Below are positions 33,784 to 41,726 of a stretch of DNA of 64,000 bases, piece by piece. The translations under genes and the position numbers were made by a program. The stretch is from Sphingomonas limnosediminicola. Lineage in GTDB: Bacteria; Pseudomonadota; Alphaproteobacteria; Sphingomonadales; Sphingomonadaceae. Numbering within the stretch: position 1 is the stretch's first letter; each line of letters opens with the position of its first letter. The stretch covers positions 682,001 to 746,000 of the forward strand of contig NZ_BAABBM010000001.1 in NCBI RefSeq assembly GCF_039537965.1. Reading direction: 5' to 3'. Below the pieces are notes generated by a model. The model was not told the DNA's origin. It ran no database searches and was given only the letters and a program-made list of their open reading frames with translations.

Positions 33784-34788
33784 TTAGGCGGCCCGGCCCC
33801 GCGCCCTTTGTTCGATCAAGACGTCGATGGCTACCACAGCCGTCTTGAACCGCTCGTCCCAACTGCCGGAGACGTCCACGAAATTCGTCCGCGACAGCTC
33901 CAGCGCATTGCGGGCGATGCGCTGGAATTTCTCGCGCTTTTCCGGCGTCTTGTAGACGCGCGTGCCGTCGTCGACGAACGGCGCGTCATTGCCGAGCATG
34001 AGGTAAAGATCAGCCTTCCGATGGCAGATCAGCTGGTCCGGCATGTAGCCGATCATCATCTGCGACCAAGCTGCGGTCATCAGCGCATCGGTATCGGCGA
34101 TCAGCAACCGGTTGGCCCATGGCCGCGCCGCGGTGATCATCGCCTGCTGCGCCTCCCCGATCAGCATCAGATCTTCCTCGCGGCAGTCGGTGCCGTGCGT
34201 CTCGCAGTGCGAGCGGCCATATTCCGGCACAAAGGTCGTGCGGTAATGGTCGGCCAGCAACTCCGCCAAGGTCGATTTGCCGACGCTCTCGATGCCGTGG
34301 AGACAGACGGTCAGCGCATAATGATTGCGCACTGGGTGCGGCAAGTAATCCCAATAGCTCCACGGTGCCGCACGAATGGCCTCGCCTGACAAACCGCCGA
34401 TACCGTTTCGGTCGGTACGGAGGATCCGCCCTCCCAACGGCACGAACATGCCGCCGACATGCGTTGCCAGCTCCGCGCCATAAGCTTCGCCGGCGAACAG
34501 ATAATCGATCTTCTCGGGATGCTGCTTCGCGACGATCCGCGTCCAGATGTCCCAGAAGGCTGGATCGTCTTCCGGCTGCTGCGGTGCCGGCTCGGTATGC
34601 GCGACGACGCGGCAGTCCGGATGCAGTTCGCGCATCCACGCCAGCCTGGATTCTCCCGGTATCGGATTGTCGGGAAGCGAGCAGACGAGAACCGTCAGCT
34701 CATCGACCAGCGCGCGCGCCGACTGCACCAGCGTGACGTGGCCCGCGTGCGGCGGCATGAACTTACCAAGGATGAACCCGCGCTTCAT
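33784..34788 (-). CDS. nadR: NadR-type NMN adenylyltransferase / ribosylnicotinamide kinase
   Basis: Bifunctional 334-residue enzyme turning nicotinamide riboside into NMN and NMN into NAD. The N-terminal nucleotidyltransferase domain (about 1-160) has GKFMPPHAGHVTLVQSA, the HxGH-type signature; the C-terminal kinase domain has the P-loop LHGIESVGKSTLAELLA and the Walker-B-like LLIADTDALMTAAW. Unlike enterobacterial NadR it lacks an N-terminal helix-turn-helix, so it is an enzyme, not a repressor. It overlaps pnuC by 4 bp, so uptake and processing of nicotinamide riboside are coupled. Confidence 0.9.
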   Translation of the reverse strand: MKRGFILGKFMPPHAGHVTLVQSARALVDELTVLVCSLPDNPIPGESRLAWMRELHPDCRVVAHTEPAPQQPEDDPAFWDIWTRIVAKQHPEKIDYLFAGEAYGAELATHVGGMFVPLGGRILRTDRNGIGGLSGEAIRAAPWSYWDYLPHPVRNHYALTVCLHGIESVGKSTLAELLADHYRTTFVPEYGRSHCETHGTDCREEDLMLIGEAQQAMITAARPWANRLLIADTDALMTAAWSQMMIGYMPDQLICHRKADLYLMLGNDAPFVDDGTRVYKTPEKREKFQRIARNALELSRTNFVDVSGSWDERFKTAVVAIDVLIEQRARGRAA

Positions 34789-35342
34789 TCAGCCGCCTTC
34801 CGCCGCCATTCCAACAAGCCGATGACGGCCAGAATCAGGAAGACCCCGTAAAGCGCAGTGGTTACGAAAAGCCCACGCCAGGCGAACAGCCCGATCGCGA
34901 TCACGTCGACGGCGATCCACAGCACCCAGCTTTCGACCCGCCTGATCGACTGGAGAATCTGCGCTGCGACGCTGAGGCCTGCCGTCGTCGCATCGACATA
35001 AGGCGCCGCAGCATCCGTCAGGCGCGCCATTCCCGTGCCCCAAATCACGATGGCGATCGTCGTCCCCACAATCCACGGCAGCCGTTGCCGCCAGTCCATC
35101 CAGCCAACCGCAACGCCGTGGTCGAGATGTGCTGCATGGAACCAGGCCCACCAGCCATAGATCTGGATGACGAAGAAAAAGAGCTGCAGCAATGCGTCGG
35201 AGTAGAGCTTCGCGCTCCAGAAAACGAATAAGTAGAGCGCGACCATCGCGATGCCGAAGGGATAGTTCCAGGTCGACCGGCGCACGACCAGGACGACGTT
35301 GATCACGCCCAGGATCGCAGCTGCGATTTCCAAGCCCCCCAT
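34785..35342 (-). CDS. pnuC: Nicotinamide riboside transporter PnuC
   Basis: Inner-membrane facilitator of 185 aa with about seven helices. Family marks are RRSTWNYPFGIAMVALYLFV near the N-terminus, YSDALLQLFFFVIQIYGWWA with the WxxW-type motif, and the C-terminal SWVLWIAVDVIAIGLFAWRG. Paired with NadR downstream, which traps the riboside by phosphorylation. I see no NiaR/NrtR box or riboswitch in the 43 bp between it and zur. Confidence 0.92.
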   Translation of the reverse strand: MGGLEIAAAILGVINVVLVVRRSTWNYPFGIAMVALYLFVFWSAKLYSDALLQLFFFVIQIYGWWAWFHAAHLDHGVAVGWMDWRQRLPWIVGTTIAIVIWGTGMARLTDAAAPYVDATTAGLSVAAQILQSIRRVESWVLWIAVDVIAIGLFAWRGLFVTTALYGVFLILAVIGLLEWRRKAAE

Positions 35343-35385
35343 CGGTACGGTTCAGGTCTTCACGATGGAGAGGTCTGCGAGAAGT

Positions 35386-35850
35386 CTAGCGGTCGTCGCA
35401 GTCGCCGCACTTGCCGCGCACTTCGATCACCGGGCGCGGCGCGGAAAAGCCTGCGCTCTCGGCCGCCTGCCGAACCCCGCCGGACAGGCTGTCGTCGTCG
35501 ATATGCACCGTCTGCCCGCACACGTCGCAGATCAGGAAGATGCAGTCGTGGAGGCAGTCGGGATGGGCGTTGGCGACATAAGCATTGGCGCTCTCGACCC
35601 GCCGGGCGAGGTTCGAATTCACGAAAAGGTCGAGGATCCGATAGACGCTGTTGGCGGCAACGCGCCGCCCCTGGGTCTTCGAGACAGCTTCGGCGATGTC
35701 ATAGGCGCTGGCGGGCTTCTCGAAGCTTGCGAGCGACTCGAACACCGCTTCGCGCATCCCCGTCCACTGCTCGCCTTCCTTGGTCAGCCGAACTCGCGCG
35801 GCTTCCTTGAGAGCGTCGCCTTCGTGGAGTTGGTGATCGTGTCGCGGCAT
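35386..35850 (-). CDS. zur: Fur family regulator, probably zinc uptake repressor
   Basis: A 154-residue Fur-family protein. The winged helix is ASAYDIAEAVSKTQGRRVAA with NSVYRILDLF; the dimer domain contains HPDCLHDCIFLICDVCG, and the C-terminus has CGDC, so the structural zinc CxxC pairs are both present. Zur rather than Fur is inferred from the short DNA-binding domain, the CDVCG pattern and the merC neighbour. ATG 35850 precedes MPRHDHQLHEG; a longer frame to 35889 lacks an ATG. It lies 48 bp downstream of merC, and a Zur-like palindrome precedes that pair. Confidence 0.85.
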   Translation of the reverse strand: MPRHDHQLHEGDALKEAARVRLTKEGEQWTGMREAVFESLASFEKPASAYDIAEAVSKTQGRRVAANSVYRILDLFVNSNLARRVESANAYVANAHPDCLHDCIFLICDVCGQTVHIDDDSLSGGVRQAAESAGFSAPRPVIEVRGKCGDCDDR

Positions 35851-35898
35851 GAACAATCGAAGCCTAGTGACGCCATCGGAAGTGGGCAAGCGCCACGG

Positions 35899-36279
35899 CT
35901 ATTCCGACGCGAGGACGTTGAGGCGGTGGCCGAGAGCGAGGATCATCACGCCGACGACCGTGTAAATCGGCTCACGCCCGTCATGCGGAAGGCTGAGCGC
36001 ACCTGCCATGACGCCGAGGCCCAAAGCACCGATGGCGCTCGGCATGACGAAGCCATGCTCGAGGATGCCGCGGCCCAGCGCGAACGCTCCGATCATCATG
36101 GCCAGCGACAATCCCACTTCGTGGATGATCGGCTGTCCGAAGAACCCCCCGGCAGACGCAAGGAAGCCAATGAGCACCGCCGTGGCGACGCAATGCACCA
36201 GGCACAGGCCCGAAAGGCCCATGGCGATCCGGTCAAGCCGGGAAGTCGCGAACGTGGTCTGCAGCACTGCCGGATCCAT
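35899..36279 (-). CDS. MerC domain membrane protein
   Basis: A 126-residue protein with four hydrophobic helices of the MerC family. The helix 1 motif GLSGLCLVHCVATAVLIGF contains the Cys-x3-Cys-like pair that in MerC binds mercury; here, next to zur, zinc handling is more likely. No other mer genes are present. It is transcribed ahead of zur, with a candidate Zur box 20 bp upstream of its ATG. Confidence 0.85.
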   Translation of the reverse strand: MDPAVLQTTFATSRLDRIAMGLSGLCLVHCVATAVLIGFLASAGGFFGQPIIHEVGLSLAMMIGAFALGRGILEHGFVMPSAIGALGLGVMAGALSLPHDGREPIYTVVGVMILALGHRLNVLASE

Positions 36280-36298
36280 ATAATTCGTGAGATCGGAA

Positions 36299-36311
36299 GT
36301 TACAACATAAC
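36299..36311. promoter_or_regulatory. Candidate Zur box
   Basis: GTTA-CAACA-TAAC is a 13-bp inverted repeat in an AT-rich patch (the wider reading is GATGTTATGTTGTAACTTC on the minus strand), close to the alphaproteobacterial Zur consensus of ATGTTAT-type half-sites. It lies between divergent merC (ATG at 36279) and the heme A synthase gene (ATG at 36370), so it could control merC-zur and possibly both directions. Confidence 0.5.
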
Positions 36312-36369
36312 ATCACTGCATGGAACCTCTTGCTCCTCGGCGCGGCGCAGGCGAATAGCCGCCTGCCTC

Positions 36370-37422
36370 ATGACCCTCGACCCAGACATCACCGCGACCT
36401 CGCCCGAACGCCCGCTGGCGATCTCCAATCTGCTGTTTTTCGTCGCCGTGCTCGTGTTCGCGATGGTCGTCGTCGGCGGCATCACGCGCCTCACCGAAAG
36501 CGGCCTTTCGATCACGGAATGGAAGCCGATCAGCGGCACAATTCCACCTCTGACTCAAGCGGACTGGGAGCGCGCGTTCGACCTTTACAAGCAAACGCCA
36601 CAGTATTTGGAGGTCGCAGGCCCCGCCGGCATGACCCTGTCCGGCTTCAAGTTCATCTTCTTCTGGGAGTGGGTGCACCGTTTACTGGGCCGGATCATCG
36701 GGGTCGTTTTCTTCGTGCCGGTCATCTGGTTCGCTTGGAAGCGCGCCATCCCGAAGGGCTTCGGCTGGAGGCTCCTTGCCTTGTTCGTGCTTGGCGGACT
36801 GCAGGGTGCCGTCGGCTGGTTTATGGTGATGTCGGGCCTCGAAGGCCGGACCGAGGTCAGTCCCTATCGCCTTTCCGCGCACTTGCTGTTTGCGCTCTTC
36901 CTGTTCGCGGCGCTGATCTGGACGGCGCTCGACCTGCGCCAGCTTGCCGCCAATCGCGACGCAAGGCCGGCGCGCCTGACAGGCTGGGGAGCGATCGCGC
37001 TCGTAACCTTGTTCGTTCAGCTCATGCTCGGCGCTTGGGTCGCGGGTTTCCGCGCCGGCTATGTATCCAACACGTGGCCCGCCATGGACGGCCGCCTCGT
37101 GCCCGATGGCATCGACTGGTCGCACGGCGCCGGCTTTGCGCTGACGCACGATCCGTTCCTGTTGCATTTCATGCATCGCTGGTGGGCCTGGGTTGTGGTG
37201 GCATTTCTCGTCCTGTTTGCCCGCAAGGTCCGAGTAGTTGAGGGCGCGCGCGCTGCGTCGATCGCCATCCACTCCGCGTTCGGCACGCAGATCCTGCTCG
37301 GCATCCTCACCGTGCTGTCGGGCATCGCGATCTGGCTCGCCGTCCTCCACCAGGCAACGGGCGCGCTTCTCGTCGCCGCAACGGTCTGGGGCGCCCACAA
37401 GCTTGGCGAGCACGCGAGTTGA
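36370..37422 (+). CDS. ctaA: Heme A synthase (COX15/CtaA)
   Basis: Inner-membrane enzyme of 350 aa oxidising heme O to heme A for aa3-type oxidases. Eight helices in two four-helix bundles; conserved VVVGGITRLTESGLSITEWK after helix 1, the Glu/His of FWEWVHRLLGRIIG, then RLSAHLLFALFLF, LHFMHRWWAWVVVAF and LHQATGALLVAATVW supply the heme ligands. ATG 36370 begins the conserved part. The frame is open from 35299, but that stretch is antisense to zur and merC. It overlaps the CutA gene by 4 bp. Confidence 0.94.
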   Translation: MTLDPDITATSPERPLAISNLLFFVAVLVFAMVVVGGITRLTESGLSITEWKPISGTIPPLTQADWERAFDLYKQTPQYLEVAGPAGMTLSGFKFIFFWEWVHRLLGRIIGVVFFVPVIWFAWKRAIPKGFGWRLLALFVLGGLQGAVGWFMVMSGLEGRTEVSPYRLSAHLLFALFLFAALIWTALDLRQLAANRDARPARLTGWGAIALVTLFVQLMLGAWVAGFRAGYVSNTWPAMDGRLVPDGIDWSHGAGFALTHDPFLLHFMHRWWAWVVVAFLVLFARKVRVVEGARAASIAIHSAFGTQILLGILTVLSGIAIWLAVLHQATGALLVAATVWGAHKLGEHAS

Positions 37423-37733
37423 GCGTTGTCTCGGTCTACGTGATCTTCGCCAATGCCGACGAAGCGGAAAGCGTCGGCCGGACCATCGTCGAAGAACGGC
37501 TCGCAGCCTGCGTCAACATTCTCGGTCCCGTTCGCTCGATCTACCGCTGGCAGGGTGCAGCCAAGTCCGCTGACGAAGTCGCCGCCATTTTCAAGACAGC
37601 CTATGCGATGACCGACCGGCTAATCGCGCGCATCGCCGACCTTCACAGCTACGACGTGCCGTGCATCGCAACTTGGCCGATCGACAAGATCCTCGCAGCC
37701 TATGGCGATTGGGTCGAGGAAAGCGTCGGCTAG
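37419..37733 (+). CDS. cutA: Divalent-cation tolerance protein CutA
   Basis: A 104-residue ferredoxin-like trimer of the CutA1 family. Signatures: VEERLAACVNILGPVRSIYR WQG-type strand and helix, EVAAIFKTA, and HSYDVPCIATWPID near the end. Implicated in copper tolerance in E. coli, but the biochemical role is unsettled. The start is TTG 37419, overlapping the ctaA stop by 4 bp (TTGA); conserved sequence begins at once. It converges with the Crp/Fnr gene (4-bp overlap). Confidence 0.93.
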   Translation: MSVVSVYVIFANADEAESVGRTIVEERLAACVNILGPVRSIYRWQGAAKSADEVAAIFKTAYAMTDRLIARIADLHSYDVPCIATWPIDKILAAYGDWVEESVG

Positions 37734-38449
37734 ATCGCGCGCTTGCGAAGGTAAAGATAGGTCGGATCGAACTCCGCCACGCCTTCGAGTCCGCGGCGGT
37801 CTAGGATCGTCAATCTGCCCTTCTCGAACTCGACCAGTTTGCGCCGACGCAACTCCTGCAGGGTCCGGTTGGCGTGAACGACCGTCAGGCCGAGGCACTC
37901 CGAAAGCTCACGCTGCGTCAGCGGGAAATCATATCCGTCCTTGCTCGCTCGCCCGACCACGTCGAGCCTCAGGTAAAGTTCGCAGAACAGGTGCGCCATG
38001 CGAGACAGCGCCGAGCGCTGGCCCAGCGACAGGGCCATCTCTCGGTGAATTGCGGCATCGATGTTCGTCGAGAACCAGTAGGTCCGCGCGACGTTCGGGT
38101 AACGCTCGGTCAAAACTCGAAGCCGTTCGTGCGGAACGATCGCAACGGTGCATTCGCTCAGCGTCATCACGTCGTGGTCGAGTTCCTTCAGGGTGAAGGA
38201 GTGAAGGTCGGCGAAATCGCCGGCGACATGCAGTTCCGTGATCTGCCTCTCACCCGTCTGCAGGTCCTTGCTGCGCGCCATCCAGCCGTCGAGCAACAGC
38301 ATGCTGACATGCAGTTCTTCGCCGGCGCGGATGGCAACGGTGTCGGATGGCAGGCGCCGCGTTTCGGCCACGGCGTCGCGGATCGCGCGCTCTTCCTCGG
38401 GATCAATCTCGGCTCGCTTACGCAACTTTTTCAGATGAACGCTAATCAT
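37730..38449 (-). CDS. Crp/Fnr family transcriptional regulator
   Basis: A 239-residue regulator: cyclic-nucleotide-like beta-roll (about 20-130; LHVSMLLLDGWMARSKDLQT), dimer helix and C-terminal HTH_Crp (FPLTQRELSECLGLTVVHAN and RTLQELRRRKLVEFEKGRLT). There are no N-terminal cysteines for an Fnr [4Fe-4S] cluster and no clear cAMP signature, so the effector is unknown; it is closest to the redox/stress Crp-Fnr proteins common in sphingomonads. The divergent 174-bp region before a small gene has paired palindromes. Confidence 0.88.
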   Translation of the reverse strand: MISVHLKKLRKRAEIDPEEERAIRDAVAETRRLPSDTVAIRAGEELHVSMLLLDGWMARSKDLQTGERQITELHVAGDFADLHSFTLKELDHDVMTLSECTVAIVPHERLRVLTERYPNVARTYWFSTNIDAAIHREMALSLGQRSALSRMAHLFCELYLRLDVVGRASKDGYDFPLTQRELSECLGLTVVHANRTLQELRRRKLVEFEKGRLTILDRRGLEGVAEFDPTYLYLRKRAI

Positions 38450-38488
38450 GGATTGGCGCTTTTTGCCTCGCTGCCCGCAAATCGCGGT

Positions 38489-38570
38489 TAACCTGGGTTA
38501 CACGTGCGTATCAATCCGGAAAATCTTGTAGATTCAAGAGGAAAGCTGAGCCCACATATAACCCAGGTGA
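38489..38570. promoter_or_regulatory. Twin 12-bp palindromes in the crp-like/38624 intergenic region
   Basis: TAACCTGGGTTA (38489-38500) and TAACCCAGGTGA (38559-38570) share the plan TAACC-N2-GGTKA and are centred 70 bp apart. Between them lies TCTTG/CAAGA (38524-38528, 38535-38539), a shorter inverted repeat. The region separates the Crp/Fnr gene from a divergent small gene. The equal spacing of about seven helical turns suggests a looped or dual-site operator. Which protein binds is unknown; they do not match a standard Crp or Fnr box. Confidence 0.4.
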
Positions 38571-38623
38571 ATCAAATCGAGGCTTGATCGTGATAAATCG
38601 TCCTCACCGAGGGGATTTCACGT

Positions 38624-38833
38624 TTGCCGAACTTCCGGTTGTACCGGCTCGATGGGGCCGGCAAGATTTCGACTGCTGAGTGGATCGAGGCGGAAAGCGA
38701 CGACGATGCGCGGCGCCGGGCGATGGCGCTTGTCGATCAATCGAGCTTCGAACTTTGGGATAAAAGCCGGCTCGTCGAGCGCGTTCATCCGAGCGGAAAA
38801 TCTTCCGGCCTAACGAGCCCCAGCGAAACCTGA
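38624..38833 (+). CDS. Small conserved hypothetical protein
   Basis: A 69-residue acidic-basic protein from TTG 38624, preceded by GAGGGG. The pattern NFRLYRLDGAGKISTAEWIE followed by AESDDDARRRAMAL is a recurring small family in alphaproteobacteria: a beta-hairpin then a helix with Asp-Asp-x-Ala. No catalytic residues are apparent. It is divergent from the Crp/Fnr gene and shares its regulatory region. Confidence 0.65.
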   Translation: MPNFRLYRLDGAGKISTAEWIEAESDDDARRRAMALVDQSSFELWDKSRLVERVHPSGKSSGLTSPSET

Positions 38834-38834
38834 A

Positions 38835-39200
38835 TTAACCGCGCGTGGACGAGCGCTTCCGCGCTTCGAAGGGCACATCATCCAGCTTGTGCCGCAACTC
38901 CTCGATGTCAGCATCGCCGGCCTTCGTCGCGCCGTTGTAGCGTGACTCGATCTCCAGTTCCTCGGCCGTCTGCTCGCGAAAATAGGTGATCGTCAGTCGA
39001 CGCCCGAACACGTCGTCGCCGCGGATCTTCAGCTCCGCCTCGTGCTCAGGAGGAAGATTGTCCCGTATCGTTTCCAGATAGCGGATGAGATCCGGCAGCG
39101 ACGTATATTCGCTGATGTCGATGAAGTCTTTTACGCGTCTCGGCACGGCCGAAGTCACTCCAGGCTTTGTACAGAAATGGCTGAGCGAAGCAGCACTCAC
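38835..39200 (-). CDS. Conserved hypothetical protein, 121 aa or shorter
   Basis: The frame begins GTG 39200; a second GTG about 18 codons later (before PRRVKDFIDISEY) may be the real start. The core DFIDISEYTSLPDLIRYLET and LPPEHEAELKIRGDDVFGRR suggests a small alpha/beta protein with an acidic C-terminal half. There is no signal or membrane segment and no named domain. It converges with the 69-residue gene with a one-base gap. Confidence 0.55.
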   Translation of the reverse strand: MSAASLSHFCTKPGVTSAVPRRVKDFIDISEYTSLPDLIRYLETIRDNLPPEHEAELKIRGDDVFGRRLTITYFREQTAEELEIESRYNGATKAGDADIEELRHKLDDVPFEARKRSSTRG

Positions 39201-39343
39201 GCTTTAACTAAGACGCTCCGATATACCGGGCAACGCGTGAACGAACTCTTATCCCCACGTTCAGCGGGGGTTGGAGCCATGAAAGCGATGAGACGAGCGG
39301 CGCGGGTTCGCGGATGACCCACGCGGAATACCGGGTGAGATGC

Positions 39344-39375
39344 CGAGGGGGCGACACCTTGCGCATGCCCCCTCG
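39344..39375 (-). terminator. Possible terminator hairpin of the 21-aa peptide gene
   Basis: CGAGGGGGC (39344-39352) and GCCCCCTCG (39367-39375) form a perfect 9-bp GC stem with a 14-nt loop, 12 bp downstream of the peptide stop codon. No U-run follows on either strand, so it may be an mRNA-stabilising 3' hairpin instead of an intrinsic terminator. Confidence 0.4.
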
Positions 39376-39387
39376 CCTCAGGTTGAG

Positions 39388-39453
39388 CTAGATTACGCCG
39401 AGCAGCCACAGAATGAGGATAAGGACGAGCAGTCCGCCAAGACCGATATACAT
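39388..39453 (-). CDS. 21-residue single-helix membrane peptide
   Basis: ATG 39453 follows AGGAGA with a 5-bp gap and encodes a 21-residue peptide that is almost entirely hydrophobic (YIGLGGLLVLILILWLLGVI after Met), ending TAG at 39388. It would form a single transmembrane helix. It has its own ribosome-binding site, a 3' hairpin and an EcfG-like promoter 30 bp upstream, which together make chance unlikely. Short glycine/leucine-rich stress peptides of this kind are usually missed by gene callers. Function unknown. Confidence 0.6.
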   Translation of the reverse strand: MYIGLGGLLVLILILWLLGVI

Positions 39454-39482
39454 GGCATTCTCCTGTTTTGGTTTGTTGTTGA

Positions 39483-39508
39483 AACGGAAGGATACCTACT
39501 AGCGTTCC
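39483..39508 (-). promoter_or_regulatory. EcfG-type general stress promoter
   Basis: On the minus strand GGAAC (39508-39504), a 17-bp spacer and CGTT (39486-39483) match the alphaproteobacterial sigma-EcfG consensus exactly. It points at the 21-residue peptide, whose ribosome-binding site begins 19 bp downstream. Confidence 0.65.
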
Positions 39509-39527
39509 AGTCGTTACGGCTCCGGCT

Positions 39528-39545
39528 TAATACTATGGGGTATTA
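39528..39545. repeat. AT-rich inverted repeat TAATAC/GTATTA
   Basis: Six-base perfect arms around TATGGG, followed by TTTTA on the plus strand. It lies between the stress promoter and the ribosomal-protein promoter and could be a weak hairpin or a protein site. No transcript is known to end here. Confidence 0.35.
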
Positions 39546-39575
39546 TTTTACCCGTCGGTAAAGTGGCGGATTTGC

Positions 39576-39604
39576 TTGACTTTCGGCGTCCCTGCCGCAA
39601 ATAG
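39576..39604 (+). promoter_or_regulatory. Predicted rplM-rpsI promoter
   Basis: TTGACT (39576-39581), 17-bp spacer, AAATAG (39599-39604). It lies about 60 bp before the rplM ATG. The -10 match is only fair. Confidence 0.45.
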
Positions 39605-39665
39605 CGCCCTCACGGCGGCGCTTCGTGCGTCGCCTTTCGCATTTCAATTGAAAGGATCGTCAGCC

Positions 39666-40145
39666 ATGAAGGCGCTGATGAAGACGACCAAGTCGGCAAA
39701 GCCGGCCGAGGTCGAGAAGAAGTGGCACCTGATCGATGCCGACGGCCTGGTTGTCGGCCGCGTCGCAACGATCATCGCCAATATCCTGCGCGGCAAGCAC
39801 AAGCCGAGCTTCACGCCGCACGTCGACTGCGGCGACCATGTCGTCGTCATCAACGCCGACAAGGTCCGCTTCACCGGCCGCAAGCTGGAGCAGAAGATAT
39901 ACTACAAGCACACCGGCTACCCGGGCGGCCTCAAGGAAGTGACCGCAGGCAAGGTGCTGGACAGCCGCTTCCCGGAGCGCGTGCTTGAAAAGGCGGTTGA
40001 GCGCATGATCCCGCGCGGCCCGCTCGGCCGCGACCAGATGCGCGCGCTGCATCTCTACAACGGCACCGAGCATCCGCACGGCGGCCAGGATCCCCAAGTC
40101 CTCGACGTCGCGTCGATGAACCGTAAGAACAAGGTGGGCGCCTAA
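39666..40145 (+). CDS. rplM: 50S ribosomal protein L13
   Basis: L13 of the large subunit, 159 aa, with a short lysine-rich N-terminal extension ([20 protein letters not shown]) before the conserved [38 protein letters not shown] and the C-terminal [24 protein letters not shown] region are family signatures. ATG 39666 follows AAAGGATC. The stop and the rpsI start overlap (TAATG), the usual rplM-rpsI operon. Confidence 0.96.
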   Translation: MKALMKTTKSAKPAEVEKKWHLIDADGLVVGRVATIIANILRGKHKPSFTPHVDCGDHVVVINADKVRFTGRKLEQKIYYKHTGYPGGLKEVTAGKVLDSRFPERVLEKAVERMIPRGPLGRDQMRALHLYNGTEHPHGGQDPQVLDVASMNRKNKVGA

Positions 40146-40690
40146 TGTCCGACACTCGTGAATCGATCGCCGACCAGCTTGGCGTAACCCCCGCTCCGGA
40201 AGCCGCTGCACCGGAAGCTCCGGCCGCTGCTGCTGCCGAGGCTCCTGCCGCACCGCAGCCGCCGATCGAAAGCGCGCCGCTTCGTGAGCAGCAGCTCGAC
40301 AAGCAGGGCCGCGCTTACGCGACCGGCCGCCGCAAGGACGCCATTGCGCGCGTCTGGCTGAAGCCGGGCTCGGGCAAGATCCTCGTCAACGGCCGCGAGC
40401 AGGAAGTCTATTTCGCTCGCCCGACGCTGCGCTTGGTCATCAACCAGCCGTTCGACGTCGCTGACCGCAAGGACCAGTATGACGTCGTCGCGACCGTTGT
40501 CGGCGGCGGCCTCTCCGGCCAGGCCGGTGCGGTGAAGCACGGCATCGCGCAGGCGCTGACCCGCTACGAACCGGCACTCCGCACGGTCGTCAAGCAGGCC
40601 GGCTTCCTGACCCGCGACAGCCGCGCCGTCGAGCGCAAGAAGTACGGCCGCGCCAAGGCGCGTAGGTCTTTCCAATTCTCGAAGCGCTAA
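40145..40690 (+). CDS. rpsI: 30S ribosomal protein S9 with Ala/Pro-rich extension
   Basis: S9 (181 aa). The conserved part, from about residue 55 ([20 protein letters not shown]) to the C-terminal [17 protein letters not shown] that reaches the P-site tRNA, is standard. The first 50 residues are an Ala/Pro/Glu-rich, probably disordered extension ([20 protein letters not shown]) that E. coli S9 lacks but that occurs in sphingomonads. A strong terminator follows. Confidence 0.96.
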   Translation: MSDTRESIADQLGVTPAPEAAAPEAPAAAAAEAPAAPQPPIESAPLREQQLDKQGRAYATGRRKDAIARVWLKPGSGKILVNGREQEVYFARPTLRLVINQPFDVADRKDQYDVVATVVGGGLSGQAGAVKHGIAQALTRYEPALRTVVKQAGFLTRDSRAVERKKYGRAKARRSFQFSKR

Positions 40691-40711
40691 GCGACTTCGA
40701 ACGACAAAAAG

Positions 40712-40746
40712 AAAGGGCGGCTGGGGATTTCCCAGCCGCCCTTTTT
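40712..40746 (+). terminator. Rho-independent terminator after rpsI
   Basis: A perfect 14-bp stem (AAAGGGCGGCTGGG, loop GATTT, CCCAGCCGCCCTTT) followed by TTCTT. It works in the plus direction for rplM-rpsI and, with AAAGAAAG-type flanks reversed, may also stop the opposite SRPBCC transcript ending at 40748. Confidence 0.9.
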
Positions 40747-40747
40747 C

Positions 40748-41287
40748 TTAGGCCTCCAGCGCCTTCGCAACGGCGTCGCGCGATCGTGCATGAAGCTCCC
40801 AGAAATTGGGCACACCGCGCCCTGCCAGCCGCTCCTGCAGCACGGTGAGGTGCGAGTTCCAGCCGCTGCCGAAATCCTGCGCGCCCGTTCCGCTCTCGAT
40901 CCCGCTGTGCGTCAGCACGATCCGCGTGCGATCGCCTTCCGGGAAAAGCTCGAACACCACCGTGCCGTTCTTGCCGCCTTGGAAAGTCGTCTCGAGCAGC
41001 CGCGGAGGCTCGAAACGGATGACCTTCTCGTTCCACGTCTTGCCTTTGTAGGGCGCATAGCTCTCCGGGTACGGCACCGTGTCGTCCGACAAATTGTCGT
41101 GATCGTTGAGCAGCTCGAACTCGCTGTCCGCCTGCGCGTCGGTCCCGCCCATGAACCACTGCTGCCGGAGCTCGGCCACCGTCAGGTAGCGCCACACCGT
41201 ATCCACCGGTGCGTCCAGCACCCGCTGCAGGCGAATGGCGTCGGGCGCGATGCGCTCCACCGGCTTGGTCATTACTTGCTCAGTCAT
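40748..41287 (-). CDS. SRPBCC domain protein (AHSA1-like)
   Basis: A 179-residue helix-grip protein with the AHSA1 layout: [20 protein letters not shown] at the start, strands around [29 protein letters not shown] and a long C-terminal helix ending [13 protein letters not shown]. Such proteins bind hydrophobic ligands or act as ring-modifying enzymes; the ligand is unknown. Last of an ArsR-SRPBCC-SRPBCC operon, overlapping its neighbour by 8 bp. Confidence 0.85.
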   Translation of the reverse strand: MTEQVMTKPVERIAPDAIRLQRVLDAPVDTVWRYLTVAELRQQWFMGGTDAQADSEFELLNDHDNLSDDTVPYPESYAPYKGKTWNEKVIRFEPPRLLETTFQGGKNGTVVFELFPEGDRTRIVLTHSGIESGTGAQDFGSGWNSHLTVLQERLAGRGVPNFWELHARSRDAVAKALEA

Positions 41288-41726
41288 TCGTCGCCTCCAT
41301 GGTGCGGGAAAGTGTATCGAGAATCATCGTCCAGCCGTGCCGCACAGGCTCGGCGAAGCTTGCCCATTCAGGCGGGATTTCGTGCGTCAGGGTGACGGTG
41401 CAGCCGCGATTGCTCGGCGCGAATTCAACGGTCACCCTAGACCATTCGCCCTCTTCGGTTCCGGGCCCGCGGAACAGGAAGACGAGCCGCTTCGCCCGCT
41501 CGATTTCGAGGAACTGGCCATGGTGCTCGGCGTCGCCGTCAGCACGACGATCGACGATCAGGAAACGCCCGCTAACCCGCGCATCGATGCCGCAGCGAAC
41601 GATCTCGCCGTTCGGCGTCGCAAAAAGGAAGTCGGCCGCCTGCGAAGGATCGAGCCAGGCGTCGAACACCCGCCCCGGCGTCGCCGCAATCTCGCGCGTC
41701 ACCGTGACGACGGCGGGCGCGCTCAC
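41280..41726 (-). CDS. SRPBCC domain protein (AHSA1-like), second copy
   Basis: A 148-residue paralogue of the downstream gene, with [20 protein letters not shown] at the start, [20 protein letters not shown] in the middle and [28 protein letters not shown] helix at the end. GTG 41726 is chosen: it overlaps the ArsR stop by 4 bp, and the open frame beyond it lies inside the regulator gene. Co-transcribed with the regulator. Confidence 0.82.
   Translation of the reverse strand: MSAPAVVTVTREIAATPGRVFDAWLDPSQAADFLFATPNGEIVRCGIDARVSGRFLIVDRRADGDAEHHGQFLEIERAKRLVFLFRGPGTEEGEWSRVTVEFAPSNRGCTVTLTHEIPPEWASFAEPVRHGWTMILDTLSRTMEATND

Noticed and set aside
35299..36369. N-terminal extension of the heme A synthase frame (707 codons in all).
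   Set aside because: The first 357 codons are antisense to zur and merC, and the conserved CtaA start is at 36370.
40712..40746. REP-like palindrome or mobile element after rpsI.
   Set aside because: It is a single perfect stem with a T tail, i.e. an intrinsic terminator, with no second copy in the window.
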